Below are positions 46,351 to 57,540 of a stretch of DNA of 64,000 bases, in pieces. The translations under genes and the position numbers were made by a program. The DNA is from Capsaspora owczarzaki ATCC 30864. Taxonomy: Eukaryota > Opisthokonta > Filasterea. The notes under the pieces are model-generated. The model saw nothing but the letters and a program-made list of their open reading frames with translations. It was not told the origin of the DNA and searched no databases. Position 1 is the stretch's first letter. The number at the start of each line of letters is the position of its first letter. The stretch covers positions 314,141 through 378,140 of the forward strand of contig NW_011887303.1 of NCBI RefSeq assembly GCF_000151315.2. The letters run 5' to 3'.

Positions 46351-47426
46351 ATGCTCCGTCTGCGTCTCGCCTCGATCGCAGTGGCGTCTGCCGCTCGGAC
46401 GAGTGTGCGCGCCATGCACACGCACAGCAGTGCACCAAGCATCAGCGCCGCCACCGCACGGAGCGCTGGGGTCGCTGCCCAGCCCATTGCCATGGCTCCT
46501 GCTGCTGGACGCTCAGTGACCACTCGTGCTGCAGCAGAGCAGACGCCCGAAGGCCAGCGCGCACTGGCGACCATGAAGTCAATGCTGTCTGCCACTGCCA
46601 ACAACGCAAGCCTGAGCACGGCCATGCGCGCAAAGTCAACGTCTGCACCAGCGACCGCTTCGAGCATGCTCTCCATCCCACTGACGGAAGCATGGCCCAA
46701 CGCCCCCAAGCCAGAGTATGTCGCTGCATCATCTGGATTGCAGTCACCTGCACAGGTACAGAGCTTTGCACAGACGATCGGGGTTCTGGTGGTGGGAAGA
46801 GAAGCGCTGGAGTTTTGTTTGTTTGTTGTTGTTGTTTTTCTGTGTTTGCTAAATTGTTTCACCCCTCTTGTGTGATGCGCAGTGCACCGTCCTTCCCAAC
46901 GGCCTTCGGGTGGTATCAATTGAAGCGGCTGGTCACATTTCTGCCGTCGGTGCCTTTGTTCACACTGGCTGCCGTTACGAGACAGAGGAGTATTTGGGAG
47001 CGAGTCACTTTTTGGACCGTTTGGCATGCCGTGTAAGTGTTTTAGCGCATCGTCGTGTCCAGTCATGTCTGTCCTCTTTTACCTCTTGTCGCGAATGTGG
47101 AATTATGGTGTGGAGTGAGGTTGATCTGCTGAAACGCTGCTCCACCTAACATTTCATTCATCGTTGTTCCTTCACTTTGGCCTTTTGCAGTCTACCAAGC
47201 GCCGTTCCGCAGAGGACGTTGAGCGTGAAACGGAAGCTCTCGGTACCAACCCACACTGCATTACATCACGAGAGAATGTGGTTTATAGTGCCATTTCGTT
47301 CAGCAGCGAGTTGCCGCAGCTGATTGACCTTGTAGGCGACCTTGTGTGCAACCCTCAGCTGACTCAAGATGAGGTGAGTACCAATTGTCGATGCGTCGTT
47401 GTTTTTGCTCGTTTCTACTGTGTATC

Positions 47427-47462
<36 letters not shown>

Positions 47463-48636
47463 TTCGTTCCCTGAGAGGATGATTTCTTCCCTGCACCCAT
47501 TCTCGCCCCGCCCCCGGTCCCCTTTGCATCTGTTTGGCCTGACTGGCAACTCGCAGGTTGAACTCGCTCGCCAGACAATCGAGTTCGAGTACAAGACAGC
47601 ACCTGATCTGCACGATCGCATCCTTATTGACAAATTCCACGAAGTTGCTTTTGGCGGAAGTGCGCTGGCCGCAGGCTTGAACTGCCCGCAAAGCCGCTTG
47701 CCGCTCATGACACGCGACAAACTTCTCGCCTTCCGACGAAGCCACATCATTGCCCCGCGCACGACCGTGGGTGTGCTGGGCTCGATGAAGCATTCCGAGG
47801 TCGTCGAGCTTGTGTCGCGCCACTTTGCCAATCTTCCAACTCACCCTCCATCGGCCGCGGAGTTGGAGCAAATTCTCAAAGGGCAAGAGCCAGTGCCCAC
47901 TCCACCCTCCAGCGCGGCGACTGTCACCCCACCCCAAGATCTGGCCGACGTCACGCGTGAACGCGCGGCGCGGTACTCTGGCGGGTTTGCCTTCATCCGC
48001 CATCCGCCTCACACCAACCCGCTCTTCCGCAACTTTGTCCAGCTCATGCTCGGATTTGAAATTCCTGGCTGCACCAGTGAGGAATGGGCCGAGCTCGCAT
48101 TGCTCCATGTCATCTTGGGCGGCGGCAACACCTTCTCTGCTGGCGGCCCTGGCAAGGGAGTCCTGTCCCGCCTGTACGCCGATGTGCTGCACGCCCACCC
48201 GAAGGTGGAGAATGCGATTGCCATTCTGAGCTCGTACTATGACACGGGCGCGTTCTCTCTCCACATCATGTGCCAGCCCGACTACGCCGAAACTGCCGTG
48301 CAAATTCTCGCCTACCAGGCTTTCCGCGTCTCTCGCGACATTCAAGTTTCAGAGTTGCAGCGAGCCAAGAACCAAGTCAAGTCGCTGCTGCTCATGGCGT
48401 ACGAGTCCCGTCCTCTGCTTCTTGACGATGCTCTCCGTCACCAGGCAGTCTTTAAAAAGTCCGTGTCTGTTGCCGAAATTTGCGACAAGATTGACAAGGT
48501 GACGCCTGCCAATGTTATGGCCGTTGCTGCCAAGATGTTAACCAGCAATCCCACATTTGTGGTGATGGGCGACGAGCAATATTTGCCGCCCTCATCGGTC
48601 GAGTACATTCGACGAACCTTTCCCCTGCGCAAGTAG
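46351..48636 (+). CDS. PMPCA: Mitochondrial processing peptidase alpha subunit
   Basis: Four exons, 46351..46755, 46883..47032, 47191..47373 and 47557..48636, phase 0, encode 605 residues. The first ~100 residues are Arg/Ser/Ala-rich with no acidic residues early on, a presequence. The M16 fold follows: LPNGLRVVSIE, VGAFVHTGCRYE, GASHFLDRLA (in place of the HxxEH zinc site of the beta subunit) and SVQ-like repeats. The alpha-specific glycine-rich loop is GGGNTFSAGGPGKGVLSRLY, which guides presequences to the active site in the beta subunit. The end VEYIRRTFPLRK is usual. The third intron (47374-47556) is 183 bases, a multiple of three with no in-frame stop, and carries a GA dinucleotide run. 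Confidence 0.95.
47427..47462 (+). repeat. (GA)n microsatellite in MPP alpha intron
   Basis: About 17 GA units with one AA change, inside the third intron. Confidence 0.9.
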
Positions 48637-48816
48637 AGGAGGAGTACACAGCAGTAGGCAAGCTTGATCCAAGTTTGGGTCTTTGCTGAACCTCTTACAT
48701 CAAATGGTTTTGTTTGAATACAGACTCGAACAAATGAATGGTTTGCATGATAATACAGACACGCACCCGTCCAAAGTTGGTGTGGGGGGTGCTTTGAAAA
48801 AATGAACGACAGCGCT

Positions 48817-51050
48817 TCAGATAAACTGTGGGCGGAACTGGGGCCACTTGATTGCCAGCCGTTCAGCCAGCGTGGTGATGGTTCGAATGTCAATTTCGGG
48901 TGGGTAGTTTTGAAGAAGTTTGATGCAGTCGGCAAACTCGCCCGCCAAAAGTCGAGAGCGCACAGATCTACGAAAGCACAGTAAGACCAAAGACACGGCA
49001 GACGCATGAGACAAAGGCTGAAAGATATTCTGAACACTCCACCACCAACATTTGTTTGTGGGACGTACACAATCATGGCGGCACAGATGAACAGGACGAA
49101 TCCAAAGCGAAGTTTGTGCGCGAAAATCGAGTCCCACAATCGGAAGACGTCCGGCAATTTGAATTCTTGCGAAAAGAGCAATGTAATCCAGCGGAAGCTA
49201 AAGAAGGTGGGTTGCACGTTCTTTTTGACCTGTTGAATCACGCGAAATATTCAGCGGCTGCCATCCATCCCTACTACACCATCAAAACACACAATTCCCA
49301 ATCATACCATCGCTGCATGAAGCACGGGGTCGATAGCGAGCGTCAGATCCATCAACTGTTTCATCGAACCGCCAATGCCAGCAACCGTGTCATCGAGATG
49401 TTTGATGAAGTTGTCCCTCGTTTCGGCCATGATGGTTGTGAAGCAAAAGAAGGCGTCGGCCTCGCAGTGATCTACACACACACATTGAAGCAAAAGCCGA
49501 GCAGATCAAAAACATGTGATGAGATTCGCCAGCACATATAGTTACGACAGAGACAGTGATGCAACATCACTCACCAGCCCACTCGCTTGATCGATCGGTG
49601 GCAAAAATGTAATACAAAGGCCCGAGAATCTCATTCATTCCTTGAACGTAAGCAATGCCTGGATTGAGCTTGGCAAATACGAAGAGAATTCGCTAAGAGG
49701 CAGAAAGGTGGGAGTGAGCATTAAAAGAGTTTTGTTTGACCCGAGAAAAACAAAACAACACCAAGTACGCTCACCTCCACCACTTCCCAGTGCGCCTCCT
49801 GGTGACCAGCGCCACGAGTCATCAGGTCAGACTCTGTGTTTGACTTTGAGAGCTCTGTCGACGAGGAGGAGAGGCTGCTTGTGCTCGAGCTGAGGGCGCT
49901 GCTTCGAGACAGATCGAGCGCATCGAGCGCCTGCGCAGTCTTGGGATCGTCCACTGGAGCAATCAGCGCTGCGAGGACGGCATTTTTGAACGGGGCAGAG
50001 TCCGCAGAGGCTGTTTTGGCCGCCTTTTGCTTGGTTGGAGTGGACGTCGAGCTGCCGCCAAACAGGGAAGCGTCGTCGTCATCGTCATCGTCTTGGAAGA
50101 GCGCAACGGGCTTGCTTTTGGCTTGGGGCGTGTACGATGTCGATGCCTTCTTCTTGACGCCACCTTCGCTGTGGGTGGTCGACAGACATGCGCGGTCAAC
50201 CCGTGCGCACAGGGACTCCATCGTAATGCCAGTGCCCGTCTTGGAGGTCGGACGTGGCACATGCGAGATGCTCTGGAACAGGCTAATGTCGGTCAGGGTT
50301 CGTCGCACGTCCTTGTCAATCTGCTCGAGCATTTCGTTGTCCTTGAAAAACTCGCCCCACTTGCTCTCCGCGTTGTCGTTGAGCGGATGGTCGCTCTGGG
50401 CCGTAGCCGTCGCTGCGTACGGGTTGACAATGACCTCGTCCAAGAAATTTCTACATGCCCCAATGCAAAATATCAATGGATGAGGTTTTTGTTTGATTCG
50501 GTACAATCGCCAACAATTGAGCAATTGAAGCGACGACTTACGAGTAGAGTGCACGTCGTCCAGCAAGCACGGCTGGCCAGCGCTCTCGGTCGGGCGGCAA
50601 AAAGTCGAGCAGCAACTAGTCTCACCAACATTCAAATGAGTATGAGTGCGACACTGCCCGATGACTCGATGGAGCACAGTCCGGAAGTAGGGTTGCTGTT
50701 ACCTTCCAGACAAGCGATCGCGTGCCAGGCGTCTCTGGAATCCCGCCAACGCTGAGCTCGCGGAGCTTGGCAATGTCAATGACGGGCGCTTCGAGGAGCG
50801 CTTCGAACTCGGCGTTGCGGGATCGGCCTGCTGCTGCTGGCGCTGAGCCATTGGAAACGGGCGCAGCAGGCGAGATTGGTCGTGATGCCGGAGCAGAGGT
50901 CGTTCCCGCTGCTGCTGCTGGTGGTGGGACTGCCAAGACTGCATGGGTGAGGGGGTCTGCTCCATCAGCGACGACCGGTTGCGGTGAGACGATGGACGGG
51001 GATGGGGTCGTCTCGTCCGAGCCGTTGCCATTTGGCTGGGAGTCAGACAT
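48817..51050 (-). CDS. TBC1D13: TBC1D13-like Rab GTPase-activating protein
   Basis: Seven exons on the minus strand, 51050..50703, 50615..50542, 50450..49775, 49692..49575, 49471..49308, 49229..49069 and 48967..48817, encode 563 residues (human about 400). The TBC domain matches TBC1D13 specifically: HWEVVERILFVFAKLNPGIA, YVQGMNEILGPLYYIFATD, EADAFFCFTTIMAETRDNFI, then FSFRWITLLFSQEFKLPDV and RLWDSIFAH. The YVQGMN segment carries the catalytic Gln finger; the Arg finger in this subfamily lies earlier (DKDVRRTLTDI region). TBC1D13 is a Rab35 GAP in animals. A disordered Ser-rich insert of about 130 residues splits the TBC domain in the large third exon. The first ~80 residues are Ser/Pro/Ala-rich. 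Confidence 0.93.
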
Positions 51051-51650
51051 GGAACAAGTGCTCGGAAAAAATGACTGGCTGGGTATTCCATCTGAGCAGG
51101 ATGTGATATTCTATTGAACAATCGGACAAAGCACAAACGCAAGGGGGAGAGAGAGAGAGAGAGGGAGAGAGACTGATGTAAGATGAGCAGGGTTTGGCAG
51201 GTGCAAATCAATGTTGCTCAGACGCTTGTCGGTGAACAGTCCCCCGCTGCTGCTGCCGTTCTTCCGTAACATATGTGCACTCTCTGATAGTGGACATTGA
51301 TCCGCCAATTCCCCCTGTCTGTTGGACTGGATGCTTCGTTGCACCCCAGACCTAATCTCGTTTGAGCTGCTGCTCGCTTCCATTTCTCGGTTTTTCCCCT
51401 TCCACCTCCTCCGCCAGCCCAACACCTCCCATTTTTCATGCTCAGTCGTCAGTATTTTCCTTCTCTCTCTTTCTCTCTCTCTCTCCCCAAATCTGTACCT
51501 TCTTTCGACCTGTTCCAAGCCAAACCCAGTCAACAAGCCCAGCAGTCTTTTTTTTTTTTTTTTTTTCTTTGTTCAGTTCTCACTCTTTCAACTCACCTCT
51601 TTTTTCCTCTTCTTCTTTCTCTCTTCTCGACCTCGCACAAGCTTCGCTTC
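51051..51650. promoter_or_regulatory. Intergenic region between divergent TBC1D13 and Abl-type genes
   Basis: 600 bases between two start codons. It includes a GA-rich tract (~51,148-51,172), CTCT-rich tracts (~51,465-51,485), a run of about 18 T near 51,549-51,566 and a pyrimidine-rich leader just before the Abl ATG. No coding signal; promoter role inferred from position. Confidence 0.4.
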
Positions 51651-52018
51651 ATGGGCTCCAAAAGCAGCAAGCCGAAGAAGGGCGTCGACTCGCCTTCCTC
51701 GTTGCCGCCACGCAGGGTAATCACAAAAAACAAAAAAAAAAAAAAAAAAAAAACGAACCCCAAAATATAAATCCACAAAAAAAAAAAAAAAAAAAAAAAG
51801 GCTCAAAAAACTGAGTATTGCCGTTTTTTTTTTTTCTTTCGCTCTGCGGCTCGTCTTCGACTTGATGAAATGGGGGGAGCTCGTTTGGGCAGCAGCAGCA
51901 ACAAGAATTGGCCAGCGCGCGCGTCTCAGGCCCTCAGTCAGAGCAGTGGCCTGCCAGTCGAGCAAGGGCCGGGATCAACCTCAATGATGGTTCAAACACA
52001 CTGACAAAAATCGAGTTC

Positions 52019-52062
<44 letters not shown>

Positions 52063-52142
52063 TTCCAATGCAAATCTATACAAAAAGGGGCTGCGGTCAC
52101 AGAATGATTTTTTTTTTTTTTTTTTTTTGCTTTCTTGTGATT

Positions 52143-52175
<33 letters not shown>

Positions 52176-55100
52176 GGTTTTTGTGCTCGTGGTGGCTTTC
52201 TGTTCCTCGCCCTGTCGCCCCACTTTGCCTTTCCCTACCAACTTGTCGCTTGCTGGTTGGCTTCCACGACCGTCCATTGCTTGTCTGAGCTGGGGGTTGG
52301 GGGTGGGGGCGGTGAGCATGGCGCGCGTCGTCCGCTTTGGCGAAGGGGGAAATTGATTTTTTTTGTATTTTTCACAAAATCGGGTTTTGACCACCCCCTT
52401 TTGATAGCCATCGCAGTGAGCCTGATCCTATGCGTTCGGTCTTTTTTAACCCTGACTTTTTATTTTTATTTTTGTTTTTGTTTTTGCCTTGTTGCCCGTA
52501 AAAACAAAAAACTGACTCCGCTTGGTTCTGCTTGTCCGTTCTGCCGTGCCGTCTCTCGCTGCTCTGGGGCTCTTGCCAGGACGGGTCTGATGTCGGCTTC
52601 TCACCGCGTAACAAGAGCCAGTCCACCAACGATCTCACTCACCCGACTCGGTCAGGTAAAGAAAAGCAAAACCAAAAAAAGGCTTCCAAAAAAAAAAAAA
52701 AAAAAAAGCCATCTTCGCCACAACATGGATTTATTTTTATTTATTATTTATTATTTTTATTTATTATTTATTTATGATTGATGGATGGTTGCATTTTTAT
52801 TTTTATTGGCTGCTCATCATCACTGGTGTGTGTCTCTCGCTTGTTATGCGTCTTTGTTTGTGTTGGTGTGCGTGTGCAGAATCGCCAAACACAGGAAGCT
52901 TGAGGTAAGCATTCACTGAGCAACCAAAAAAAAAAAAGCAAAAAAAAGCAACAAAAAAAGCGCCAATGCCAATCAACTCGTTCACTCACACTGCCCCCTT
53001 CCACCCCTCCCTCCTTTCTTCCTTCCTGTGTCAAAACAGAACCTCGAACGCTCATAATGCGCGACTACCGTCAGAGCGCCAGGCATCCATCCCGACCCCC
53101 GAGGCCGCTTCGTCGCAATGGGAGGCCATGTACGACTACAATGCCAACGCCGGCTCGGACGAAATGTCGATTGTCAAGGGCGACATTTTCGACGTGTACG
53201 ACCAGACCGACCCGAACTGGTGGGGCGCAACAAACATTAAGACGGGCGCCCGCGGCATGATCCCGAGCAACTACATTGCCCCCGGTCAGAGCATTGAGCG
53301 CAACCCGTGGTTCCACGGCAAGATTGGTCGGCCAGCAGCAGAAGTGCTGCTCAGCAGTGGTATTAATGGCAGCTTTTTGGTGCGCGAGAGCGAGAGCACT
53401 CCTGGCGAGTACTCAATCTCGGTCAAGTACGACGGCAAGCTGTACCACTATCGCGTCACGCGCGAAGGCGACACCGTGTACGTGACGCCCGAGCATGTGT
53501 TTAACAACATGCAAGACCTCGTCAAGCACCACTCCAAGAACGCAGACGGCCTGGTCGCGCCCCTCAAGCACCCCGTCCTCAAAAAGGACAAGCCCACCGT
53601 CTACGGTCTCAAGCACGGCGGCGGCGACAAGTGGGAAATCGATAAGGCAGAAATCAAGCTCGGCCGCAAGCTCGGCGCGGGCCAATATGGTGATGTCTAC
53701 GAAGGACGATGGAAGGAGTCCGCTCACGTGGCCGTCAAGACGCTTAAGGAGACGATGGAGGTCAAGGACTTTTTGCAAGAGGCCGCCATCATGAAGAAGG
53801 TCAAACACGAGCATCTTGTGCAGCTTGTCGGCGTGTGCACTCAAGAGGCCCCTTTCTATATTGGTATGTTTTGATGAGTTTTTTTTTTTTTTTTTTGTGA
53901 ATGCTTTTTTTTTTTTGGAGTGGAGCCCCAAAACCATGCACTAACTCTCTGCTCTCTTGCTTTGGTTGCCTTCTTATTCTCCCCATCCGTTTAGTCACCG
54001 AGTTTATGCCTAATGGCAACTTGTTGGACTATTTGCGAAGCGAGGCTGGCAAGAAGCTGGACGCCATGACTTTGATGTACATGGCCAGCCAGATTGCGTC
54101 GGGCATGGCTTACCTTGAGAAGGATAACTTTATTCATCGCGATCTTGCAGCTCGTAACTGCCTTGTCGGCCAAAACAACCTTGTTAAGGTGGCCGACTTT
54201 GGCTTGTCTCGTCTGGTCGAAGACGAGTACACTGCTCGCGAAGGCGCAAAGTTCCCCATCAAGTGGACTGCTCCCGAGTCTCTGCAGTACAACGTTTTTA
54301 CCACCAAGTCGGATGTGTGGGGTGAGTCTTGGATCTCCTTGTGTGTGTTTTGTTTTGTTTGACGCTTTGCCTTGAACTCATTTTTTTCGTCTTCTTCCGC
54401 TTCGCAGCTTTCGGTGTCTTGCTTTGGGAACTCTCCACCTACGGTGAAACCCCGTATCCAGGAGTGGAACTTTCGCAAGTGTTGGACAAGATTGAGACTG
54501 GGTATCGCATGCCCAAGCCCAAGGGCTGCCCCGACGAGGTCTACGCTCTCATGCTCCAGTGCTGGCAATGGAAGCCAGCAGATCGTCCGACGTTTGCAAA
54601 CATTAAGCTCCAGCTCGAATCCATGTTCCCAAGTGGCGGCGTGAACGACGGTGAGATGTTTGAACTATTTTGTTTTTGTTTCCCGATTCCGCGAGCTTTC
54701 GATGTTGTCAGAAGCCCCTTCTCACTCCGTCTTTTTCATCAACCCCCCTTTTTTGTAACTGTTTGATCGTTGCCCGCGCAGCTGTTGAAAATGCTCTTAA
54801 TTCAGACGGTTCTGTCCCCATAACGCATTATGCGGCTCCTTCCCGTTCCGGAGCCTCTGCAGCTGGCGGCCCACCTCGCCCAAGCCCCAACGGCAAGGTA
54901 TTGGATTGATTTTCGCTGCTGATGTGCATGGTTGTGGTTGGCTGTCGTGCTGTGTTTGCATCCTTTCCATTTTGTTTTTCCGCTGGCATGCCGCCACCCG
55001 CGTTTCCTCGTGACTCACTTGCCTGTTCACTCTGTCTTTTCATATTCGCAGCCTACCCTGCCACCACCCGTCAGTGGTGCACCACGGCCAACCGGACCCA

Positions 55101-55201
55101 AGCCAACTCTTGCCCGAGCGGTTTCGAGTGGCACTCCTCCACCGCTTCCTGCAGGCGGTCCCCCGCCCATGCTGCCCAAGCCTAATGTCCCACGGCGATA
55201 G
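51651..55201 (+). CDS. ABL1: Abl-type non-receptor tyrosine kinase (SH3-SH2-kinase)
   Basis: Eight exons, 51651..51716, 52580..52655, 52880..52904, 53040..53863, 53995..54321, 54408..54650, 54782..54897 and 55052..55201, in phase throughout, encode 608 residues. The N-terminus [10 protein letters not shown] fits an N-myristoylation signal. SH3 (~83-134) has [10 protein letters not shown] and [10 protein letters not shown]2 (~140-235) has WFHGKIG and [10 protein letters not shown]. The linker KPTVYGL and the kinase (~253-511) read like Abl: [29 protein letters not shown]-like [34 protein letters not shown] and [19 protein letters not shown] with the activation-loop Tyr. All catalytic residues are present. 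The ~97-residue tail is Pro-rich and lacks both a Src-type inhibitory Tyr tail and the Abl actin-binding domain. The symbol marks the family; the gene predates the ABL1/ABL2 split. The third exon is only 25 bases. Confidence 0.92.
51717..52579 (+). repeat. Long first intron of the Abl-type gene with dense poly-A and poly-T runs
   Basis: At 863 bases this is the longest intron in the window. It holds A runs near 51,733-51,752 and 51,778-51,799 and T runs near 52,020-52,059 (about 39 T), 52,107-52,128 and 52,148-52,175. T runs before 52,180 face A runs before 51,800, so hairpins are possible. I saw no coding exon inside, though a small one could hide. Confidence 0.7.
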
Positions 55202-55567
55202 TTGGCATTATTATTGAAGGCTACATTGGTTCTACTCCGGTTTTCGACACTTTCACTGGCAGATTTTATTCCGTGATTGTTTTCTTTTTCCGTTTCGTTT
55301 TTTTTTTGTTGGTGAATCCGTCAGCTTTTCCCCATCTGCCACCTGCTCGAGTCGTTTTTCGGGGCGGAATTCTTTCCTGGTCCTTGCCTTGGTCGTTGTA
55401 TTTTGTGTGTTATGGTGCGTGATCCTGCCGTTCCTGTGTGTATGTGTGTGAGTGTTTTTTTTTTCGTGGTGTTTCGTTCATGCTTAAGATTTTTTTTTTT
55501 TGGGAGTGGCTGCTGCCCCTGCTTTCTTTGTTTTTGTGCGTCTCTCTTTCAAGATTCAATAGCAAAC
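55202..55567. other. Region downstream of the Abl-type gene
   Basis: About 365 T-rich bases, the likely 3' UTR of the kinase gene. T runs near 55,300 and 55,490. Nothing else visible. Confidence 0.45.
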
Positions 55568-55970
55568 ATGTCGTTCTTTGACTCTCGTGATGTCGTGCAG
55601 CTTGTTGGGGATTCGCGTGGTCTTCCTACCATCTGGAGCAAGGACGGGGAACAACACCTCCAAATCGTTTTGCCAATCCTTCAAGTCAGCCGTTGTTCTT
55701 TTCGTTGTTGTTGGTGTTTACTAAGCATGGAATTCTCGCGTCATTGCACAGCTCGCATCATCTTCGTCATCATCAGCACTATTCTGTAAAACGACACATC
55801 ATTCTCCATTAGCGAGCAAATTTCGAGGTGCGAACTGTCAGTCGCGCACGCGACTGGTGGCGATCAGTGAGTGCGATTTTACACGGCGTCGAATTTCCCT
55901 CAGAAATCGCTTAGCAGCCCGATGCTTCATCAATACAAGCTCAGACATTGAATGTGCTTTTGGTTTTTAA
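55568..55970 (+). CDS. Possible short two-exon gene running into a repeat (doubtful)
   Basis: ATG at 55568 opens a frame (MSFFDSRDVVQLVGD) to 55684. A weak GTCAGC donor and a GCACAG acceptor at 55750-55751 would join it in phase 0 to 55752..55970, giving 111 residues. The second exon overlaps the left direct repeat that flanks the protease-like fossil. I recognise no family. It may be a remnant or a chance frame. Confidence 0.25.
55799..55884 (+). repeat. Left copy of a short direct repeat flanking the protease-like fossil
   Basis: The first 29 bases match the right copy (57,481-57,509) with two differences, in the same orientation. The similarity carries on more weakly (GAACTGT, TGCGA) and ends with a shared ATTTTACAC. 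Confidence 0.75.
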
Positions 55971-55994
55971 ACCACTCGTTTTTGTGCTTTTTCG

Positions 55995-57248
55995 ATGAGC
56001 GTATTCGGTTTCAGAACATCGCTTTCTGAGCCCGCTCTCCTGGAAGACGTCGACGATTGGCGCACAGTGCGCGATTGGGCGCTTGAATACAAGCAACAGG
56101 TCGACTTGACGTGGCGCGAGCTTCTGCTGCTGGAGTCGACTGAAATCACTGCCACAGCATTGCAGTTTCTTGGCCCGGACTCCAACAAGAAGCCGTCGGT
56201 CAAGAAAGGGACGATTGGCGCCCAGCTCTACGCTGCGCTTGACCGTCTCTACAAGCGCCGGCATGACCTGCCGCAAACGAGGCGCGAGGCGGCTGCACTT
56301 GTTCGAGCTTCGTCGTCTCATGTCTCGCCCACCTACCGCCGCCTTGAAGATACGCTCATCGACGAGAGTAGCCAATCTGCGATTGATTCCATCAGCTTCC
56401 GGCGCGACAACTTCGGCAGCCCAGGCATCCAAATCGCCACTCGCAATACTGCCCTCCAGGCCAAACTCGACGCAATCGCCAATGAGATTCCAGACCGTGA
56501 TCACATCGTTGTTTACAACTTGACGCCCGAGAACTTTCAACCAGTTGCCATGATGTCGGTGACTCAAGCACGGCACAAAGTACGCGTGCTTTCCGGAGGC
56601 ACAATGATCACGGCTATTCCATGGAATTCGGCACACTCGGCATCATTACAGCGCCTGCGCTAATGGGCATCTCGGCCGCGCACGTGCTTGCAGCGACAGA
56701 CCAGCGCGATCCGGTCCATGTAAATGCTCGCTTTGACCTCGACTTGACTGTGCCAATCGGTAACGGTTACGTCAACCACAACAACAACGTTGACATCGCG
56801 CTGGTGCAACGTGACGACAACACAACCATTTGTTGCCAATGTCGTGACCGAGATTGGACGTGCTGAATTCCCGGCCAACGCAACTCAATTTTACCAGGAG
56901 CTCCTTCAAATCTTCAACCAAGGCGAAATCGTCGTTACTAATTTTGGAGCCAGGACGCAGTTTTCGCGAGGTCGTGTGGCGCATCTATCTTACCGACACG
57001 TTATGGTCGAACCACTCGGAGCCACCGCTGAGCCGATCGTCGGTCCGGGAGACTCTGGATCTTGCTGGGTGATTGACCTTCCACTTAGGCTTCGTGGAAT
57101 CGTCATCGGCATTACCACCCACTCGCAGCAATGCAACAGCTCACTTCAAGCCCGCTTGACACCTTCGTGGGTTGTGTCCTTGTTGGTGGCAAAATGCCGC
57201 GATTTCAGTGACTTTCCCGACTGCGATCTGGATGACGAAGAACAGTAA
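55995..57248 (+). pseudogene. Broken trypsin-like serine-protease gene of unknown origin
   Basis: The stretch codes for one protein-like region of about 400 residues but its frame changes about twice, so it looks broken. The N-terminal ~200 residues are unfamiliar and helical-looking (DWRTVRDWALEYKQQVDLT). The C-terminal part carries a chymotrypsin-fold signature: AAHV for the His, DIAL for the Asp and GPGDSGS for the Ser, in the right order and about the right spacing. Composition is like the neighbours. It sits between short direct repeats at 55,799-55,884 and 57,481-57,540. It may be a decayed member of a host multigene family or the remnant of an element that carried a protease. No capsid, polymerase or transposase motif is visible. 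The repeats are still about 93% alike in their best 29 bases, so the age may be moderate. Confidence 0.55.
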
Positions 57249-57480
57249 ATAACTGCACGCGCGCCGCTCCATGACATGACAATGAGTCAGTTGAAAATGA
57301 CAGCAACGACCGACCGGCACCAGCTGTTGCAGATAACCTAGTGCTAGTGATGCTCACTGATTCTGTGATTTGTGGCGAGTGATGTTCACGTTTGAAATTT
57401 AGCAACCCATCTCTCTTTGTTTTTTCCCCCCCCTTCTTCACCTTCTTCAATTGTAAAAATGACATACACTGATCGAGCAT

Positions 57481-57540
57481 TCATTCTTCATTAGCGAGCA
57501 GATTTCGAGTTCCAACTGTTTGCGACCTGCTATTTTACAC
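57481..57540 (+). repeat. Right copy of the short direct repeat
   Basis: Same orientation as the left copy; shorter because the middle ~20 bases of the left copy have no counterpart. See the left copy for the match. Confidence 0.75.

Noticed and set aside
47100-47200. Treating MPP alpha as the catalytic beta subunit
   Set aside because: The HxxEH zinc motif is absent (HFLDR) and the alpha-type glycine-rich loop is present.
47266-48345. 359-codon open frame antisense to MPP alpha
   Set aside because: Shadow frame; the plus strand carries the full M16 family match here.
55799-57540. Reading the flanking repeats as LTRs of a retroelement
   Set aside because: They are under 90 bases, no primer-binding site or polypurine tract is seen, and no reverse transcriptase, integrase or capsid motif lies between them.
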